Positions 15,601 to 25,117 are shown, numbered from the stretch's first letter. The stretch: DNA of 40,837 bases from Acidimicrobiia bacterium (GCA_024421095.1 JAHQYM010000012.1:1-40837); one strand, 5' to 3'. Made by a program: numbers and translations. Notes: generated by a model not told the origin, from the letters alone.

Positions 15601-15608
15601 ACCTTACA
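15591..15608. promoter_or_regulatory. Second IdeR/DtxR-like box, overlapping the fbpC start codon
   Basis: TGTGAGGCATACCTTACA agrees with the fbpA box TGTTAGGCATACCTAACA at 16 of 18 positions. It contains the fbpC ATG (15598-15600, complement) and the helD stop codon. A perfect 12-bp palindrome GATAGCGCTATC (15610-15621) lies just beyond it inside the helD 3' end. Confidence 0.6.
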
Positions 15609-17718
15609 TGATAGCGCTATCCGACAACAGTTCAGGTAAAACTTCGCTGAAGACCACCGAGACCCGTTTCGTGGCTCGAGTCAAAGCCACATACAACGAC
15701 CTAAACCCCTCAATTTCCTCATCGACAATTCGTCTCGGCTCAACCACAATCGCAGCATCAACTTCAAGCCCCTTCACCAAACGCACCGGCACAACAATCA
15801 CCTGCTTATCCAACCCCCGGCGGGTCGGCCCGCCAAACTCCAAACCATGTTCAACAAAAGCATCGCTCAGTTGCACGAACTGCGAACCCGCAACGATCAC
15901 CGCAACATTGCCCTCACCAACCGCAGTCAACTCCTCACGCAGCACCCCAACCACCGCGTCCGCAACCGAGCCTTGAGCTTGCACCAACCGCGGCTCATCG
16001 CCATCTTCACGAAGCGGCCTAGGCGGACGCAAACCAGCCGCCGCATACGGCAAAATTCTGCGCGCCAACTTCATCGATGGGCCACAGATACGATAACCAA
16101 CAGTCAATTCGGTGACCCTCGCTTGGTGTTCGTGCCTACCTCGCAAAGCCGCGATCACTGCTTGCCAGTCTTGGTTCGCCCACGCTCCAGTGGCCTGAGC
16201 CACGTCACCCACAACAGTAAACGAACCGTTGAGTGAACGCCGAGCCACCATGCGCAACTCCAACGGCGAAAGGTCTTGTGCCTCATCAATGCAGATATGT
16301 CCATAGGTACGCACGGCATCCGCGGCTCGTCTCTTGGGACGGTGACCCAACAAAGCACGCGCTTCGTCAAGCAAAGCCACATCTTGAAAGCTCCACACCA
16401 CCAGCGACGAGTGCTCCAAACGAGGACGATACAGCCGCATAGCCTCCGCATCGCTCAACACGCCACGGCTCGCGGAACGCAACAAAGCTCGCGAACCAAA
16501 CAAGTCATGCAACAAATCCGCCGGAGTGAGCACCGGCCACATCCAATCAAGAGCTAGACGCACATTCAAGTTCTTGTGCAACTGTTCGCGCAGCAACTGC
16601 GGGTCGATAACGGTTCGTCCACTCGCCGCTAAGGTTTCATAAAACAACCCCTCCACAACCTTGCGCCCGGCATTATGGGTGCGGTTACGGTTCCGCGCTT
16701 GCGCCACGATAGCGCGCGACTCAGCCACCGTGATTCGTAGACGTTGCAAGCCAAACCCGAAAACTTGGTCAGTACGCAGTTTGCGTTCACGGTCGGCCAC
16801 GGCTTTGGCAAGCACCTCAAGCATGCGAGGGTCGCCTTTGACGCGCCCGGTTGGTTCATCATCTAAGGCATCCACTTGAACCCGCGGCACCAAGAGGTCG
16901 GCCAACACAGCAATGGTTACTCCCGCCTCACCCAAAGACGGCAACACTTGTTCTGTGTAAGCGATAAACAAACGGTTCGGGGCAACGATAAGCACCCCTT
17001 GGGTTTCTAGAGATATTCGATGGGTATAAAGCAGATATGCGGCGCGGTGCAAAGCAACAACGGTCTTGCCAGTGCCGGGGCCACCCTGCACAATTAAGAG
17101 GCCAGGCATAGGGGCACGTATGATCTGGTCTTGTTCGCTTTGAATTGTGGCGATGATGTCGCCAAGCCGCCCGCTGCGAGCCGCTTCCAGTGCGGCAACA
17201 AGTGCTCCTTCCCCGCGAATGTCTTCAGGGGTTTTGCGATGAGGGTCGGCGAGGTCGCCGAAGAGTTGGTCGTCTATCGCCAGCAGTGTGCGTCCCCTCG
17301 TGGCGAAATGTCGGCAGCGTTCAAGACCCATCGGTTCAAGCCCAGTGGCTCTAAAGAAAGGTTCGGCGATGGGCGCTCGCCAGTCGACCACCGCCGCTCT
17401 TTGGTTTTCGTCCCAAACACCCACCCTGCCGATGTAGTATTTGTCTTTGCTATTCGCGAGGTCTATCCGCCCGAACACCAATGAACGATTGCCCACATTC
17501 AGTTTTTGTAGGCGGTTGAGCGCACCTTGCAACACGGATTCTCGTTCATGGCGGGCTTGGTTGGTGCCACCGCGAGTGGCTTCGAAAATCTCCGTGATGC
17601 GCTGCGCGCGGGTTCTCGAATCTTCAAGACAACGGTGAGCAAAGTCGATATATGCCTGTTCAGCCGCCATTTCTGAGGAGTTGCTCGGAGCCTGTGAGTC
17701 GTGAGGATGTTGCGACAA
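15604..17718 (-). CDS. helD: HelD-type UvrD/Rep superfamily helicase (RNA polymerase recycling)
   Basis: 704 aa from TTG 17718, picked because AAGG lies eight bases upstream and the N-terminus then matches HelD proteins; GTG 17772 and ATG 17670 are alternatives. Landmarks: an N-terminal coiled coil beginning AAEQAYIDFAHRCLEDS, the HelD signature DWRAPIAEPFFRAT, Walker A VQGGPGTGKTVVALHRAAYLL, motif II HICIDEAQDLSP, motif III-like VVGDVAQATG, motif IV-like GYRICGPSM, motif V VKGLEVDAAIVVEP and motif VI LYVALTRATKRV. HelD binds stalled RNA polymerase through N-terminal arms and releases it from DNA; some actinobacterial versions also give rifampicin tolerance. It is adjacent to fbpC (3-bp gap), an unusual pairing. 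Confidence 0.88.
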   Translation of the reverse strand: MSQHPHDSQAPSNSSEMAAEQAYIDFAHRCLEDSRTRAQRITEIFEATRGGTNQARHERESVLQGALNRLQKLNVGNRSLVFGRIDLANSKDKYYIGRVGVWDENQRAAVVDWRAPIAEPFFRATGLEPMGLERCRHFATRGRTLLAIDDQLFGDLADPHRKTPEDIRGEGALVAALEAARSGRLGDIIATIQSEQDQIIRAPMPGLLIVQGGPGTGKTVVALHRAAYLLYTHRISLETQGVLIVAPNRLFIAYTEQVLPSLGEAGVTIAVLADLLVPRVQVDALDDEPTGRVKGDPRMLEVLAKAVADRERKLRTDQVFGFGLQRLRITVAESRAIVAQARNRNRTHNAGRKVVEGLFYETLAASGRTVIDPQLLREQLHKNLNVRLALDWMWPVLTPADLLHDLFGSRALLRSASRGVLSDAEAMRLYRPRLEHSSLVVWSFQDVALLDEARALLGHRPKRRAADAVRTYGHICIDEAQDLSPLELRMVARRSLNGSFTVVGDVAQATGAWANQDWQAVIAALRGRHEHQARVTELTVGYRICGPSMKLARRILPYAAAGLRPPRPLREDGDEPRLVQAQGSVADAVVGVLREELTAVGEGNVAVIVAGSQFVQLSDAFVEHGLEFGGPTRRGLDKQVIVVPVRLVKGLEVDAAIVVEPRRIVDEEIEGFRSLYVALTRATKRVSVVFSEVLPELLSDSAIM

Positions 17719-17810
17719 AATGTGAACCTTCGGCAAGTGCTTGGCGATGAAATACCCGCGATTAGGGGACACTTAGCCTAGCGGAGCGCGAACCCTCATA
17801 GGCTTAGGGG

Positions 17811-18764
17811 ATGTTATCTATTGGATTGATTCTCGGAGCGGGTGGCATGGTGGGCGACCCGTGGCATTGCGGAGTTTTGTCGCGCTTGAGTTCAGCAACG
17901 GGCTGGGACCCTCGTGCTGCCGACCTGATCGTTGGAACTTCAGCCGGTGCCTTTACTGCGGTAAGTTTGCGTAGCGGTGTTGCACCAAGCGACCGCGTGG
18001 CGCAACTGCGTGGTATCGCGCCGAGCGCTGAGGCCGCCGAGGTTTATGCACGCGTCACCACACCCTACGCGGAACCAGTTGTGGAGCGGGATTGGCGGCC
18101 ACTTTCGCTTGCTATGTCTGGGCGTGCGCTCTGGCCACCATGGAAGTTTGATCTGGCGCGTCTGGCTTTCGGCCTGTGCCCTCGTGGGACTAGGTCTGGG
18201 GTTGCTTCTGAGCAACGCATCAACGAACTTCATCCTAGCCGTTGGCCAGAATTGCCGACTTGGATTGTTGCGATGCGAACCAGTGATGGACGCCGCATTG
18301 TCTTTGGTCGTGATGATGTGCGGGGGACGATTGGTCAGGCAGTACGGGCTTCTTCGGCGGTGCCGGGAGTTTACTGGCCAGCTCAGGTGGGCAAGACTGA
18401 GTATGTAGACGGAGGGGTGCATTCGGCGACCAATGCCGACCTAACTGCCACCCTAGGTTTTGACTTAGTGATCATTTCCTCGCCGATGACTGGTGAGCAG
18501 ATTAGCAAACCTGGCCGTTTCACGAATCCGTTGCGTAGTTGGTTTACCAACAAGTTGCGCGCCGAGGTTGCCGAACTACGCAAGCACGACACTTCGGTGG
18601 TACTGATCGAGCCAAACAACGAGCACATTGCTCAACTTCTTCGCAGCAACGCAGACCACCGTTTGAACGCTCTGCGAGCCGGTGAAATGGCGGCCGACCG
18701 TTTTCTGGGTTCGCTGAGCGGAATTGGGTTAAAGACGTTATTTTCCGAAACTGCCGATGCCTAG
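17811..18764 (+). CDS. Patatin-like phospholipase
   Basis: 317 aa. Patatin domain: oxyanion loop GLILGAGGMVGDPWHCGVL (residues ~5-23; the canonical GGGxxG is here GAGGMVG), nucleophile elbow GTSAG (Ser44) and catalytic Asp in DGGVHSATNAD (~200). This is a lipid acyl hydrolase of the RssA/YlbK type. Start ATG 17811 follows TTAGGGG. Its 3' end overlaps hemE by 8 bp, so it is translationally linked to heme synthesis genes. No signal peptide is evident. The link between a lipase and heme biosynthesis may only be operonic convenience. It diverges from helD with a ~90-bp gap. Confidence 0.88.
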   Translation: MLSIGLILGAGGMVGDPWHCGVLSRLSSATGWDPRAADLIVGTSAGAFTAVSLRSGVAPSDRVAQLRGIAPSAEAAEVYARVTTPYAEPVVERDWRPLSLAMSGRALWPPWKFDLARLAFGLCPRGTRSGVASEQRINELHPSRWPELPTWIVAMRTSDGRRIVFGRDDVRGTIGQAVRASSAVPGVYWPAQVGKTEYVDGGVHSATNADLTATLGFDLVIISSPMTGEQISKPGRFTNPLRSWFTNKLRAEVAELRKHDTSVVLIEPNNEHIAQLLRSNADHRLNALRAGEMAADRFLGSLSGIGLKTLFSETADA

Positions 18765-19848
18765 CGCGGCGTCCCGCCAAGAGCCCGTCACGGAGCGTTT
18801 TGCACAGCATTGCTTTGTGCAGGCTTGCCGTGGGTTGCCTCATGATCGGGTGCCGGTTTGGTTTATGCGCCAAGCCGGTCGTTCCCTGCCCGAATATCGG
18901 GCGGTGCGTGGTTCGGGTTCAATTCTTGACGCGATCAAAGACCCAGACCTGGCAACGGAGATCACCCTTCAGCCGGTGCGCCGCTACGGTGTGGATGCGG
19001 CGATTTTGTTTTCAGACATTGTGGTGCCCGTTCACGCCGTGGGCTTCGGGGTTACGGTCACGCCCGGTGTCGGCCCCGAGGTGCAACACCCTTTCCGCAG
19101 CGCCTCCGATCTGCAACGGTTGCGTCCGCTTGATCCCGAAACCGACACGCCCTATGTGCTTGAGACAGTGCGTCTGTTGGTGGATGAGTTGAAAGTGCCG
19201 TTAATCGGTTTCGCTGGTGCACCCTTTACCGTGGCTGCTTATTTGATCGAGGGGCGGCCCTCGCGTGATTATTTGCTTGCGAAATCGTTGATGTTCAATG
19301 CTGAAAAACTTTGGCACGGGTTGCTTGATCGTCTCGCTGATCTGGCCATTGCGTCTTTGCAATCGCAGGTTGAATGCGGGGCGGTTGCAGTGCAATTATT
19401 TGATTCTTGGGCCGGGGCGTTGTCGGCGGAGCAATACAAACGTTACGTCGCGCCGCATTCGGAGAAGGTGTTCGAGGCCTTAGCAACTAGCGGCGTGCCC
19501 AGAATCCATTTTGGTGTCAACACTTCTGAATTGTTGAATTTGTTGGCCGCTGTGGGTGCCGACGTTGTGGGTATTGATTGGCGGGTGCGTATTGATGATG
19601 CCCGCGCTCGCCTCGGTGATGCTGTGGCGTTGCAGGGCAACCTTGACCCGGCAGCGGTGGTGGCCGGTGTTGGCCCAGCGTTGGCTGGAACCCGCGAGGT
19701 GTTGGCTGCCAACGGGGGCCACCCAAGCCACATATTTAACCTTGGCCACGGCGTTGTGCCTCAATGTGACCCTGATGTTTTAAGTGAAGTGGTGCGGGTT
19801 GTGCATGACGAAGGCAAGGTTGGGTCACTTACGCATGCACCGCAATGA
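18757..19848 (+). CDS. hemE: Uroporphyrinogen decarboxylase
   Basis: 363 aa, the normal length. Signature VPVWFMRQAGRSLPEYRAVR, with the Arg residues that bind the acetates, appears near residue 33; further motifs are AAILFSDIVVPVHAVG, PLIGFAGAPFTVAAYLIEG and FNLGHGVVPQCDPD. It converts uroporphyrinogen III to coproporphyrinogen III in the cytosol. ATG 18757 overlaps the patatin gene by 8 bp. Its TGA overlaps the start of the oxidase gene (ATGA at 19845-19848), so the two heme enzymes are made together. Confidence 0.96.
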   Translation: MPSAASRQEPVTERFAQHCFVQACRGLPHDRVPVWFMRQAGRSLPEYRAVRGSGSILDAIKDPDLATEITLQPVRRYGVDAAILFSDIVVPVHAVGFGVTVTPGVGPEVQHPFRSASDLQRLRPLDPETDTPYVLETVRLLVDELKVPLIGFAGAPFTVAAYLIEGRPSRDYLLAKSLMFNAEKLWHGLLDRLADLAIASLQSQVECGAVAVQLFDSWAGALSAEQYKRYVAPHSEKVFEALATSGVPRIHFGVNTSELLNLLAAVGADVVGIDWRVRIDDARARLGDAVALQGNLDPAAVVAGVGPALAGTREVLAANGGHPSHIFNLGHGVVPQCDPDVLSEVVRVVHDEGKVGSLTHAPQ

Positions 19849-21212
19849 ACGCTCGCACAATAATTGTTGGGGGTGGTATCAGCGGTTTGGCTGCGGCTCA
19901 CCAACTGCATCAACAAGATGACGATTTCGTTTTGTTGGAGGCAAGCCGGCGCTTAGGCGGAAAAATTGCTAGTGGACCCGTGCAAGGTTGCGACTTAGGT
20001 TTCGATGTTGACTGTGCCGCCGATGGGTTCTTAGCTCGCGAACCAGAAATGTCGGATTTGTGTCGCGAGCTTGGCCTGGGCGGCGATCTCGTGTCACCAG
20101 CCTGCAGCGGTGCCTTTATCTGGGTAAACCAAGCGTTGAGGCCCATCCCCGCGAGCGTCTTGGGAGTACCAGTTGATCCTGATGCGTTGCTCGGGGCTGG
20201 GATCGTGTCAGACCCGGGTATTGCTGAGTTGCGCGCACGTGGATTTGCTGACCACAAGGCGCTAGTGGGCGACAGCACGGTCGGCGAAGTGGTTAGGGCG
20301 CGTGCCGGTGACGAAGTATTTGAACGCCTAGTTGACCCTTTACTTGGTGGCATTAACGCCGGCAACGCCGACAATCTAAGTATCTGTGCAGGAGCAGTGG
20401 CATTGGCGGACGCGGCCCGCAAAGGCGGCTCCTTCCTTGAAGCACTGCGCGCACAGCGAAACTCGCGGGCATCAGGCCCGGTTTTTCACGGGGTCAAAGG
20501 TGGAACTCAACGGATCATTGAAGCGCTGCAAACTGAACTCAATGAACAGATTATCTTGGAGACACCTGCGGTCGGGCTTGCACAGCACGGCAAATTATGG
20601 AGAGTGGCAACACCGACCAGCTATTTCGAGGCTAGCCGCGTGATCATTACCACGCCGAGTTTTGTGAGCGCCAAGTTGCTTGAACCTCACTGCCGCGAAG
20701 CAGCTTGGATGCTATCTCAACTGCCGTATGCGGACGTTGCCGTGTTGACTTTTGTGGTTCGTCGTGAGCACGTCAGCCACAACCTGAACGGTGCCGGATT
20801 TTTGGTGCCGCGAGATCAAGGAATGTTGATGACCGCTTGCTCTTGGTCGTCATCGAAATGGGCTCACTACAACGATGGCATCCACGCCATCTTGCGGGTA
20901 TCGGTGGGGCGCATCGACGACCGCCGCTGGCTCAACCTCAGCGAACCCAAACTCGTGGCCACCTTGCGTGAAGAATTAGCGGCAACCATTGGCTTAGCAG
21001 GCCCCAGCCACGTGCGCGTGACGCGTTGGCCACAGAGCCTGCCGCAATATTTCCGTGACCACCTGCAACGCTGCGACACCATCGACACGTTGTTGCAACG
21101 CCACACAGCCGGCGTGTCTGTCAGCGGTGCAGCACTGCGCGGCCTGGGTCTACCAGCCTGCGTGCGCCAAGCCCGACAACACGCCGCTCAACCGCAGGAA
21201 GCTAACCCCTAA
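19845..21212 (+). CDS. hemY: Protoporphyrinogen/coproporphyrinogen III oxidase (FAD)
   Basis: 455 aa. N-terminal FAD-binding Rossmann motif IIVGGGISGLAAAHQL (Gly9-Gly14), then LLEASRRLGGKIAS. Internal landmarks DEVFERLVDPLLGGINAGNADNLSICAG and a C-terminal GVSVSGAALRGLGLPACVRQARQ second FAD motif, all typical of HemY/CgoX. In actinobacteria this enzyme usually oxidises coproporphyrinogen III in the coproporphyrin-dependent heme pathway, so CgoX is the more accurate name if that pathway is confirmed. It directly follows hemE. It converges on the ABC permease gene with overlapping stops, the same CTAA arrangement as at 2091-2094. Confidence 0.92.
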   Translation: MNARTIIVGGGISGLAAAHQLHQQDDDFVLLEASRRLGGKIASGPVQGCDLGFDVDCAADGFLAREPEMSDLCRELGLGGDLVSPACSGAFIWVNQALRPIPASVLGVPVDPDALLGAGIVSDPGIAELRARGFADHKALVGDSTVGEVVRARAGDEVFERLVDPLLGGINAGNADNLSICAGAVALADAARKGGSFLEALRAQRNSRASGPVFHGVKGGTQRIIEALQTELNEQIILETPAVGLAQHGKLWRVATPTSYFEASRVIITTPSFVSAKLLEPHCREAAWMLSQLPYADVAVLTFVVRREHVSHNLNGAGFLVPRDQGMLMTACSWSSSKWAHYNDGIHAILRVSVGRIDDRRWLNLSEPKLVATLREELAATIGLAGPSHVRVTRWPQSLPQYFRDHLQRCDTIDTLLQRHTAGVSVSGAALRGLGLPACVRQARQHAAQPQEANP

Positions 21213-22459
21213 GCGCCCGAAGCGCGCAGAGACTCGACTGGTTCTAAACGCGAAGCACGCCACGCCGGATACAACCCCGCCAGCAAACCCACAACCGCGC
21301 CTAACAACGGCGCGCCCAAAGGCACCCGCGCATCAAGCACCGGAATCCAATCATTGGATGCCGACACAGCCACCACTACCAACACCCCAGCGCTCGCCCC
21401 GATAACTCCACCAAACAAACCAATACCGGTCGACTCGAGCAAAAACTGCGAAGCAATGTGCCTACGACTCGCACCAAGAGCGCGGCGCAAACCTATCTCA
21501 CCTACCCGTTCAAGCACCGAAACCAGAGTCACATTGGCGATACCTATTGCGCCAACGAGCAACGACACCGCACCCAACACCAAGAACAAGGCGTTCACAT
21601 CACCCTCAACTTGAGTTTGCAAACTGTCAAGCGACGGTGGCGATTGCACCCTCACCTCCGAAGGGTCGTTCGGGGACACTGCAATCGCCGCTTGCGAAGC
21701 GATCAACTCCGCAGCGCCTACCTCAGTGTCGATTTGGATCGTCGTGGGCGACTCGAGTTGATAGAGTTCACGGGCCGTTCCCTCGGGCACGATCACCGAG
21801 TTGAGCAAGTCGCTTTGGCGCAACAGATCATCAACAATACCGATCACCACGAAACTTAAATCACCCACAAAAATCACCGGCTGTTGACCAACCCGGGTAA
21901 TATTCAAGCGCCGCGCCGCACCCACTCCTAGCACTGCCACCCGATCCGCCCGCTCCGAATGGCCCTGGTCAAACCAACGCCCCGTAGCGAGTTCAGCGCG
22001 GCTAGCTGCGAACAGACCAGGCGACACCGCAATCATCGGAATTTGAAACTCGGTTTGACCCAACGGATCGTTGAGAGGCACCGACCTAGTGAGAGCCGTA
22101 CCGATGTTGACATCGGCCATTGAACCCGCCGCGACCACGCCATTGAGCCGCTCCAGCCGTGTCTCGGAATCCCACGGCAGTTGCACCCGTGGGGCGTTGT
22201 CACCAAAAAACCCTCGTTCGGTGGTCACCACAACCGAAGTCGCCGATAATTCATTGAACGTTGAAATGATCTGATTTCCCGCGGTTTGAGCCACTCCGAG
22301 CGTAGCCACCAAAGATGCAATGCCGAGTACCGCGCCGAGCACCGTCAACAACGCTCGACCGGGCCTAGCGAACAATCCTGCGAGCGCCTCAGCAATCAGG
22401 TCTCGCAAATCGAAACGCGCCTTGCTGACACGCTCCACCTGATTAGCGGTCTGTTTCAT
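21209..22459 (-). CDS. MacB/FtsX-type ABC transporter permease
   Basis: 416 aa. Helix at ~30-60 (RPGRALLTVLGAVLGIASLVATLGVA, the MacB N-terminal pattern), a large extracytoplasmic MacB_PCD domain (~60-285), then three C-terminal helices of the FtsX domain (LFLVLGAVSLLVGAIGIANVTLVSVLERVGEIGLRRALGAS, then two more up to LLAGLYPAWRASRLEPVESLR). Such permeases do not carry substrate through the membrane; they couple ATP hydrolysis to periplasmic or extracellular partners. Its ATG overlaps the ATPase stop (ATGA, 22456-22459). It is the last gene of the five-gene operon. Confidence 0.9.
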   Translation of the reverse strand: MKQTANQVERVSKARFDLRDLIAEALAGLFARPGRALLTVLGAVLGIASLVATLGVAQTAGNQIISTFNELSATSVVVTTERGFFGDNAPRVQLPWDSETRLERLNGVVAAGSMADVNIGTALTRSVPLNDPLGQTEFQIPMIAVSPGLFAASRAELATGRWFDQGHSERADRVAVLGVGAARRLNITRVGQQPVIFVGDLSFVVIGIVDDLLRQSDLLNSVIVPEGTARELYQLESPTTIQIDTEVGAAELIASQAAIAVSPNDPSEVRVQSPPSLDSLQTQVEGDVNALFLVLGAVSLLVGAIGIANVTLVSVLERVGEIGLRRALGASRRHIASQFLLESTGIGLFGGVIGASAGVLVVVAVSASNDWIPVLDARVPLGAPLLGAVVGLLAGLYPAWRASRLEPVESLRASGA

Positions 22460-23157
22460 CGGGTTAGCTCTGACGTGGTTTCCACTCGCCCGTCTTCAAC
22501 TTCCACAATACGGTCGGCCCGTAGACCAACACGGGGGTCATGTGTCACCACCACGATGGTAAGGCCATCAGCACGTAACTCGTCGAAGAGGTCCAGGATC
22601 GAACTACCGGTGTTCGTGTCGAGGTTGCCAGTCGGCTCATCGCAGAGCAGCACCGTTGGTTGGGGCGCAATCGCCCTAGCAATCGCTACTCTTTGACGTT
22701 CACCACCCGAAAGTTTGGTCGGCAAGAAACTAGCCCGATGGCTCAGGCCAACACGCCCCAACGCGGCCAAGGCGAGTTGCCGGCGTGAGGAGCGAGGCAT
22801 GCGATTATAAAGCATCGACATGACCACGTTCTCAGTCACGTCACGATGCGCTAGCAAGTGAAACGCTTGGAAGATAAAACCGATCCGATGAGCTCTAAGC
22901 CCAGTGCGGCGGCTTTCGCTGAGCTTGTGCGAGTCGACTCCGTCAAAACGGTAGCTTCCCGAGGTTTGCCTATCTAGCAAAGCCATGATGTTCAATAGGG
23001 TGGACTTGCCACTTCCTGAGGGCCCCATGATCGACACGTAGTCCCCTCGATAAATTTGCAGCGACACATCAAGCAATGCGTGTATCGCAGCCGGCCCCGC
23101 ACCAAAGACGCGCCCAACTTGATCCAACTGCATTATCGGAGCGGCCTTCTCAACCAC
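22456..23157 (-). CDS. MacB/LolD-type ABC transporter ATP-binding protein
   Basis: 233 aa from GTG 23157, which overlaps the adaptor's stop (GTGGTTGA, 8 bp); ATG 23133 is an alternative. Walker A MGPSGSGKSTLLNIM, Q-loop IFQAFHLLAHRDVTENV, signature LSGGERQRVAIARAI, Walker B VLLCDEPTGNLD, H-loop VTHDPRVGLRADRI. This is the ATPase half of the exporter whose permease follows by ATGA overlap. The PTGNLD and LLAHRDVTENV stretches are of the o228/MacB class, which powers lipoprotein release, peptide export or envelope signalling. Confidence 0.92.
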   Translation of the reverse strand: MVEKAAPIMQLDQVGRVFGAGPAAIHALLDVSLQIYRGDYVSIMGPSGSGKSTLLNIMALLDRQTSGSYRFDGVDSHKLSESRRTGLRAHRIGFIFQAFHLLAHRDVTENVVMSMLYNRMPRSSRRQLALAALGRVGLSHRASFLPTKLSGGERQRVAIARAIAPQPTVLLCDEPTGNLDTNTGSSILDLFDELRADGLTIVVVTHDPRVGLRADRIVEVEDGRVETTSELTR

Positions 23158-25114
23158 CGCTTGCAACCCCCACGACCACCAAATCGCCGCTTTCAAGCTC
23201 GCCATCTAGTGGGGTTACCTCAACTTGGCCTCCGCTGGACAGCCCCGGTTCCACAGATACGAAACGGGTACTGCCGTCGGTTTGTTCCACTTCAAGGTTG
23301 GTGGAACCATCGCCTGTGGCCGAAAGCGCGGCGTTGGGCACCACTAGGACTGGCCCGTCCGTGCCACCAACCGGAATCACAACTTTCACGTTCCTGCCCA
23401 CCAGTTCATCGGGTATCTCATCAGCAACGAGTTCCACATAATGCCGGTCTGCTGGCAGATTGCGTGTGCCGGCTCTCTGCTCAAGGAGCCGAACTGTTCC
23501 TTCAATGGGTTCTCCGACCGCCCGGTCTTCAATGCGAACTGCTATTCCTTCGCTGATGCGGTCTACATCACGTTCAGATACGGAACCTCGAAGGGCTAAC
23601 TCGGAGCCGGTGACCGTCATGAAAGATCCCGCAATGATGCTTCCACGCTCAGTCGTCAACAGATCAACTCTCACCGGCAAACGCTTCAGAAAGATGATTT
23701 CGCCAGCCGGGAGCCACACTCCAGTTGTATTCTCCAAGTCGGTCAAGTCAGTTTCAGCAGCGTTTAGTTCACGCCGTGCCGCCAGCACTTGTTCTTGGGC
23801 ATCGCTAGTGTCTGGGGGTTGCAACATGTCTTCAAGGGTTTGTTGAGCCGCAGCTACGTTGTCTTGTGAGCGGCGCACTGCCAATGCAGCTTGCGCTTGA
23901 GAGTTCTCGGTGTTGTTTGACAGGTCGGTTTCTGCTTGCGGCAACTCCAGCTTTTTCAGGTCTTGTTGCGCTTTGGTGAGGTCATCGGTTGCATCGCTGA
24001 GGCCATTATCTGCTTCGGTTACGGCCCAGTTTGCATCGGTAACCGCTTGCCGAGCGTTTTCTAAGGCTCGTTCGGCAGCTTCAAGTGTGCTGCGCGCGCC
24101 CGCTACCGCAAGGCGCAGCTCTTCTTGTTCGGCGGCGGTGGGGACGGTGCCGCTATCTGGGTGAACGCCACTTGTGGCGCTCTGCATTCGTGTTTGTGCT
24201 TGGGTGTAGGCGTTCGCAGCACGGTTACGCGCCAACTCAGCATCAGCAAGGTTCGTTTCGGCAACCAACACTGCCGCTTTACTGTCTGCTAAACCTTGCC
24301 TAGCGGTGCTCACAGCATCGTTGGCTGTTTTGACCGCGTCGGCGGCATCGGTAGTGACCTTTTTGACCGCGTCGGCGGCATCGGTAGTGACCTTTTGCAG
24401 ATCAAGGCGCGCTTGATTGAGAGCTAATTCGGCTTGTACTAGCGCGGTTCGTGCTTGTTGCAGCGCAAGTTCGGTAGGGCCCTTAGCCGCTTCAGTGAGT
24501 GTTTTTTGCGCGTTGGTTAGGGTGGTTCGCGCGCTATTGACCCGGTCACGCGCGCGTTTCAGTGCAAACTCTTCGTCATCGTCGGGGCCATTGGCCCGAT
24601 ACCCGGCTTGTTCATACCAAGCACTCACTGCGGCACCAGTGGCACTGTCCCATACTTGATCGGGGGTTTGATCGAAATGCCCGAGCCTGGCTAACGCGGA
24701 TTCCAATTGTTCGATGTCTGGGCCTTGGTCTTGGGGACGCAGGTCTCGGTAGGCCGGCACCTGACCGACTAGCAGGAACACTGGTCGGCCAGCTATTTCG
24801 ATAGCCACGGCACCTTCGGTTAGTTCAGCGCCTCGTTCTGGTGCCGAGGTCACCACCTGAGTGACTTGACGGTTGCCAATCGCGCCAGATAGCCGCAGCG
24901 CAACTGGTTCGTCATATCCGACATCGGCACGAATGATTACATCAGCAACAAGTTCTTTACGTTCAACTTCAACAGTTATCAACGATGCCGGTGGTGCTTC
25001 GGCTTCTATTGCTGCTTGTTCGGGTGAGGTGATTTGCCGCCCTGCAAACCAACCTGCCGCAGCTATGGCTACAGCTATCGCCACCGCTAATACAGCGGTT
25101 ATTCCCCGACGCAA
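23150..25114 (-). CDS. HlyD/MacA-like adaptor with peptidoglycan-binding domain and long coiled coil
   Basis: 654 aa, long for an adaptor. TTG 25114 is the first codon, four bases after the lipoprotein stop. Single N-terminal helix (~5-25), barrel/lipoyl-type strands, then a PG_binding_1-like domain (~135-175: DIEQLESALARLGHFDQ, GAAVSAWYEQAGY). A very long antiparallel coiled coil follows (~185-450) rich in Ala and Gln, including an exact 11-residue duplication (KVTTDAADAVK twice), then the barrel and membrane-proximal domains (~460-654; VLVVPNAALSATGDG). A MacA-type adaptor normally bridges to an outer-membrane channel. In a monoderm it would span the wall instead, and the PG-binding domain fits that. 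It acts with the MacB-like ABC pair. Confidence 0.85.
   Translation of the reverse strand: MRRGITAVLAVAIAVAIAAAGWFAGRQITSPEQAAIEAEAPPASLITVEVERKELVADVIIRADVGYDEPVALRLSGAIGNRQVTQVVTSAPERGAELTEGAVAIEIAGRPVFLLVGQVPAYRDLRPQDQGPDIEQLESALARLGHFDQTPDQVWDSATGAAVSAWYEQAGYRANGPDDDEEFALKRARDRVNSARTTLTNAQKTLTEAAKGPTELALQQARTALVQAELALNQARLDLQKVTTDAADAVKKVTTDAADAVKTANDAVSTARQGLADSKAAVLVAETNLADAELARNRAANAYTQAQTRMQSATSGVHPDSGTVPTAAEQEELRLAVAGARSTLEAAERALENARQAVTDANWAVTEADNGLSDATDDLTKAQQDLKKLELPQAETDLSNNTENSQAQAALAVRRSQDNVAAAQQTLEDMLQPPDTSDAQEQVLAARRELNAAETDLTDLENTTGVWLPAGEIIFLKRLPVRVDLLTTERGSIIAGSFMTVTGSELALRGSVSERDVDRISEGIAVRIEDRAVGEPIEGTVRLLEQRAGTRNLPADRHYVELVADEIPDELVGRNVKVVIPVGGTDGPVLVVPNAALSATGDGSTNLEVEQTDGSTRFVSVEPGLSSGGQVEVTPLDGELESGDLVVVGVASGG
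24328..24393. repeat. Perfect 33-bp tandem duplication inside the adaptor gene
   Basis: Unit 1 (24328-24360) and unit 2 (24361-24393) are identical. In the protein this doubles the coiled-coil segment KVTTDAADAVK. Eleven residues is a hendecad (three turns), so the insertion keeps the coiled-coil phase. Confidence 0.9.
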
Positions 25115-25117
25115 AGC

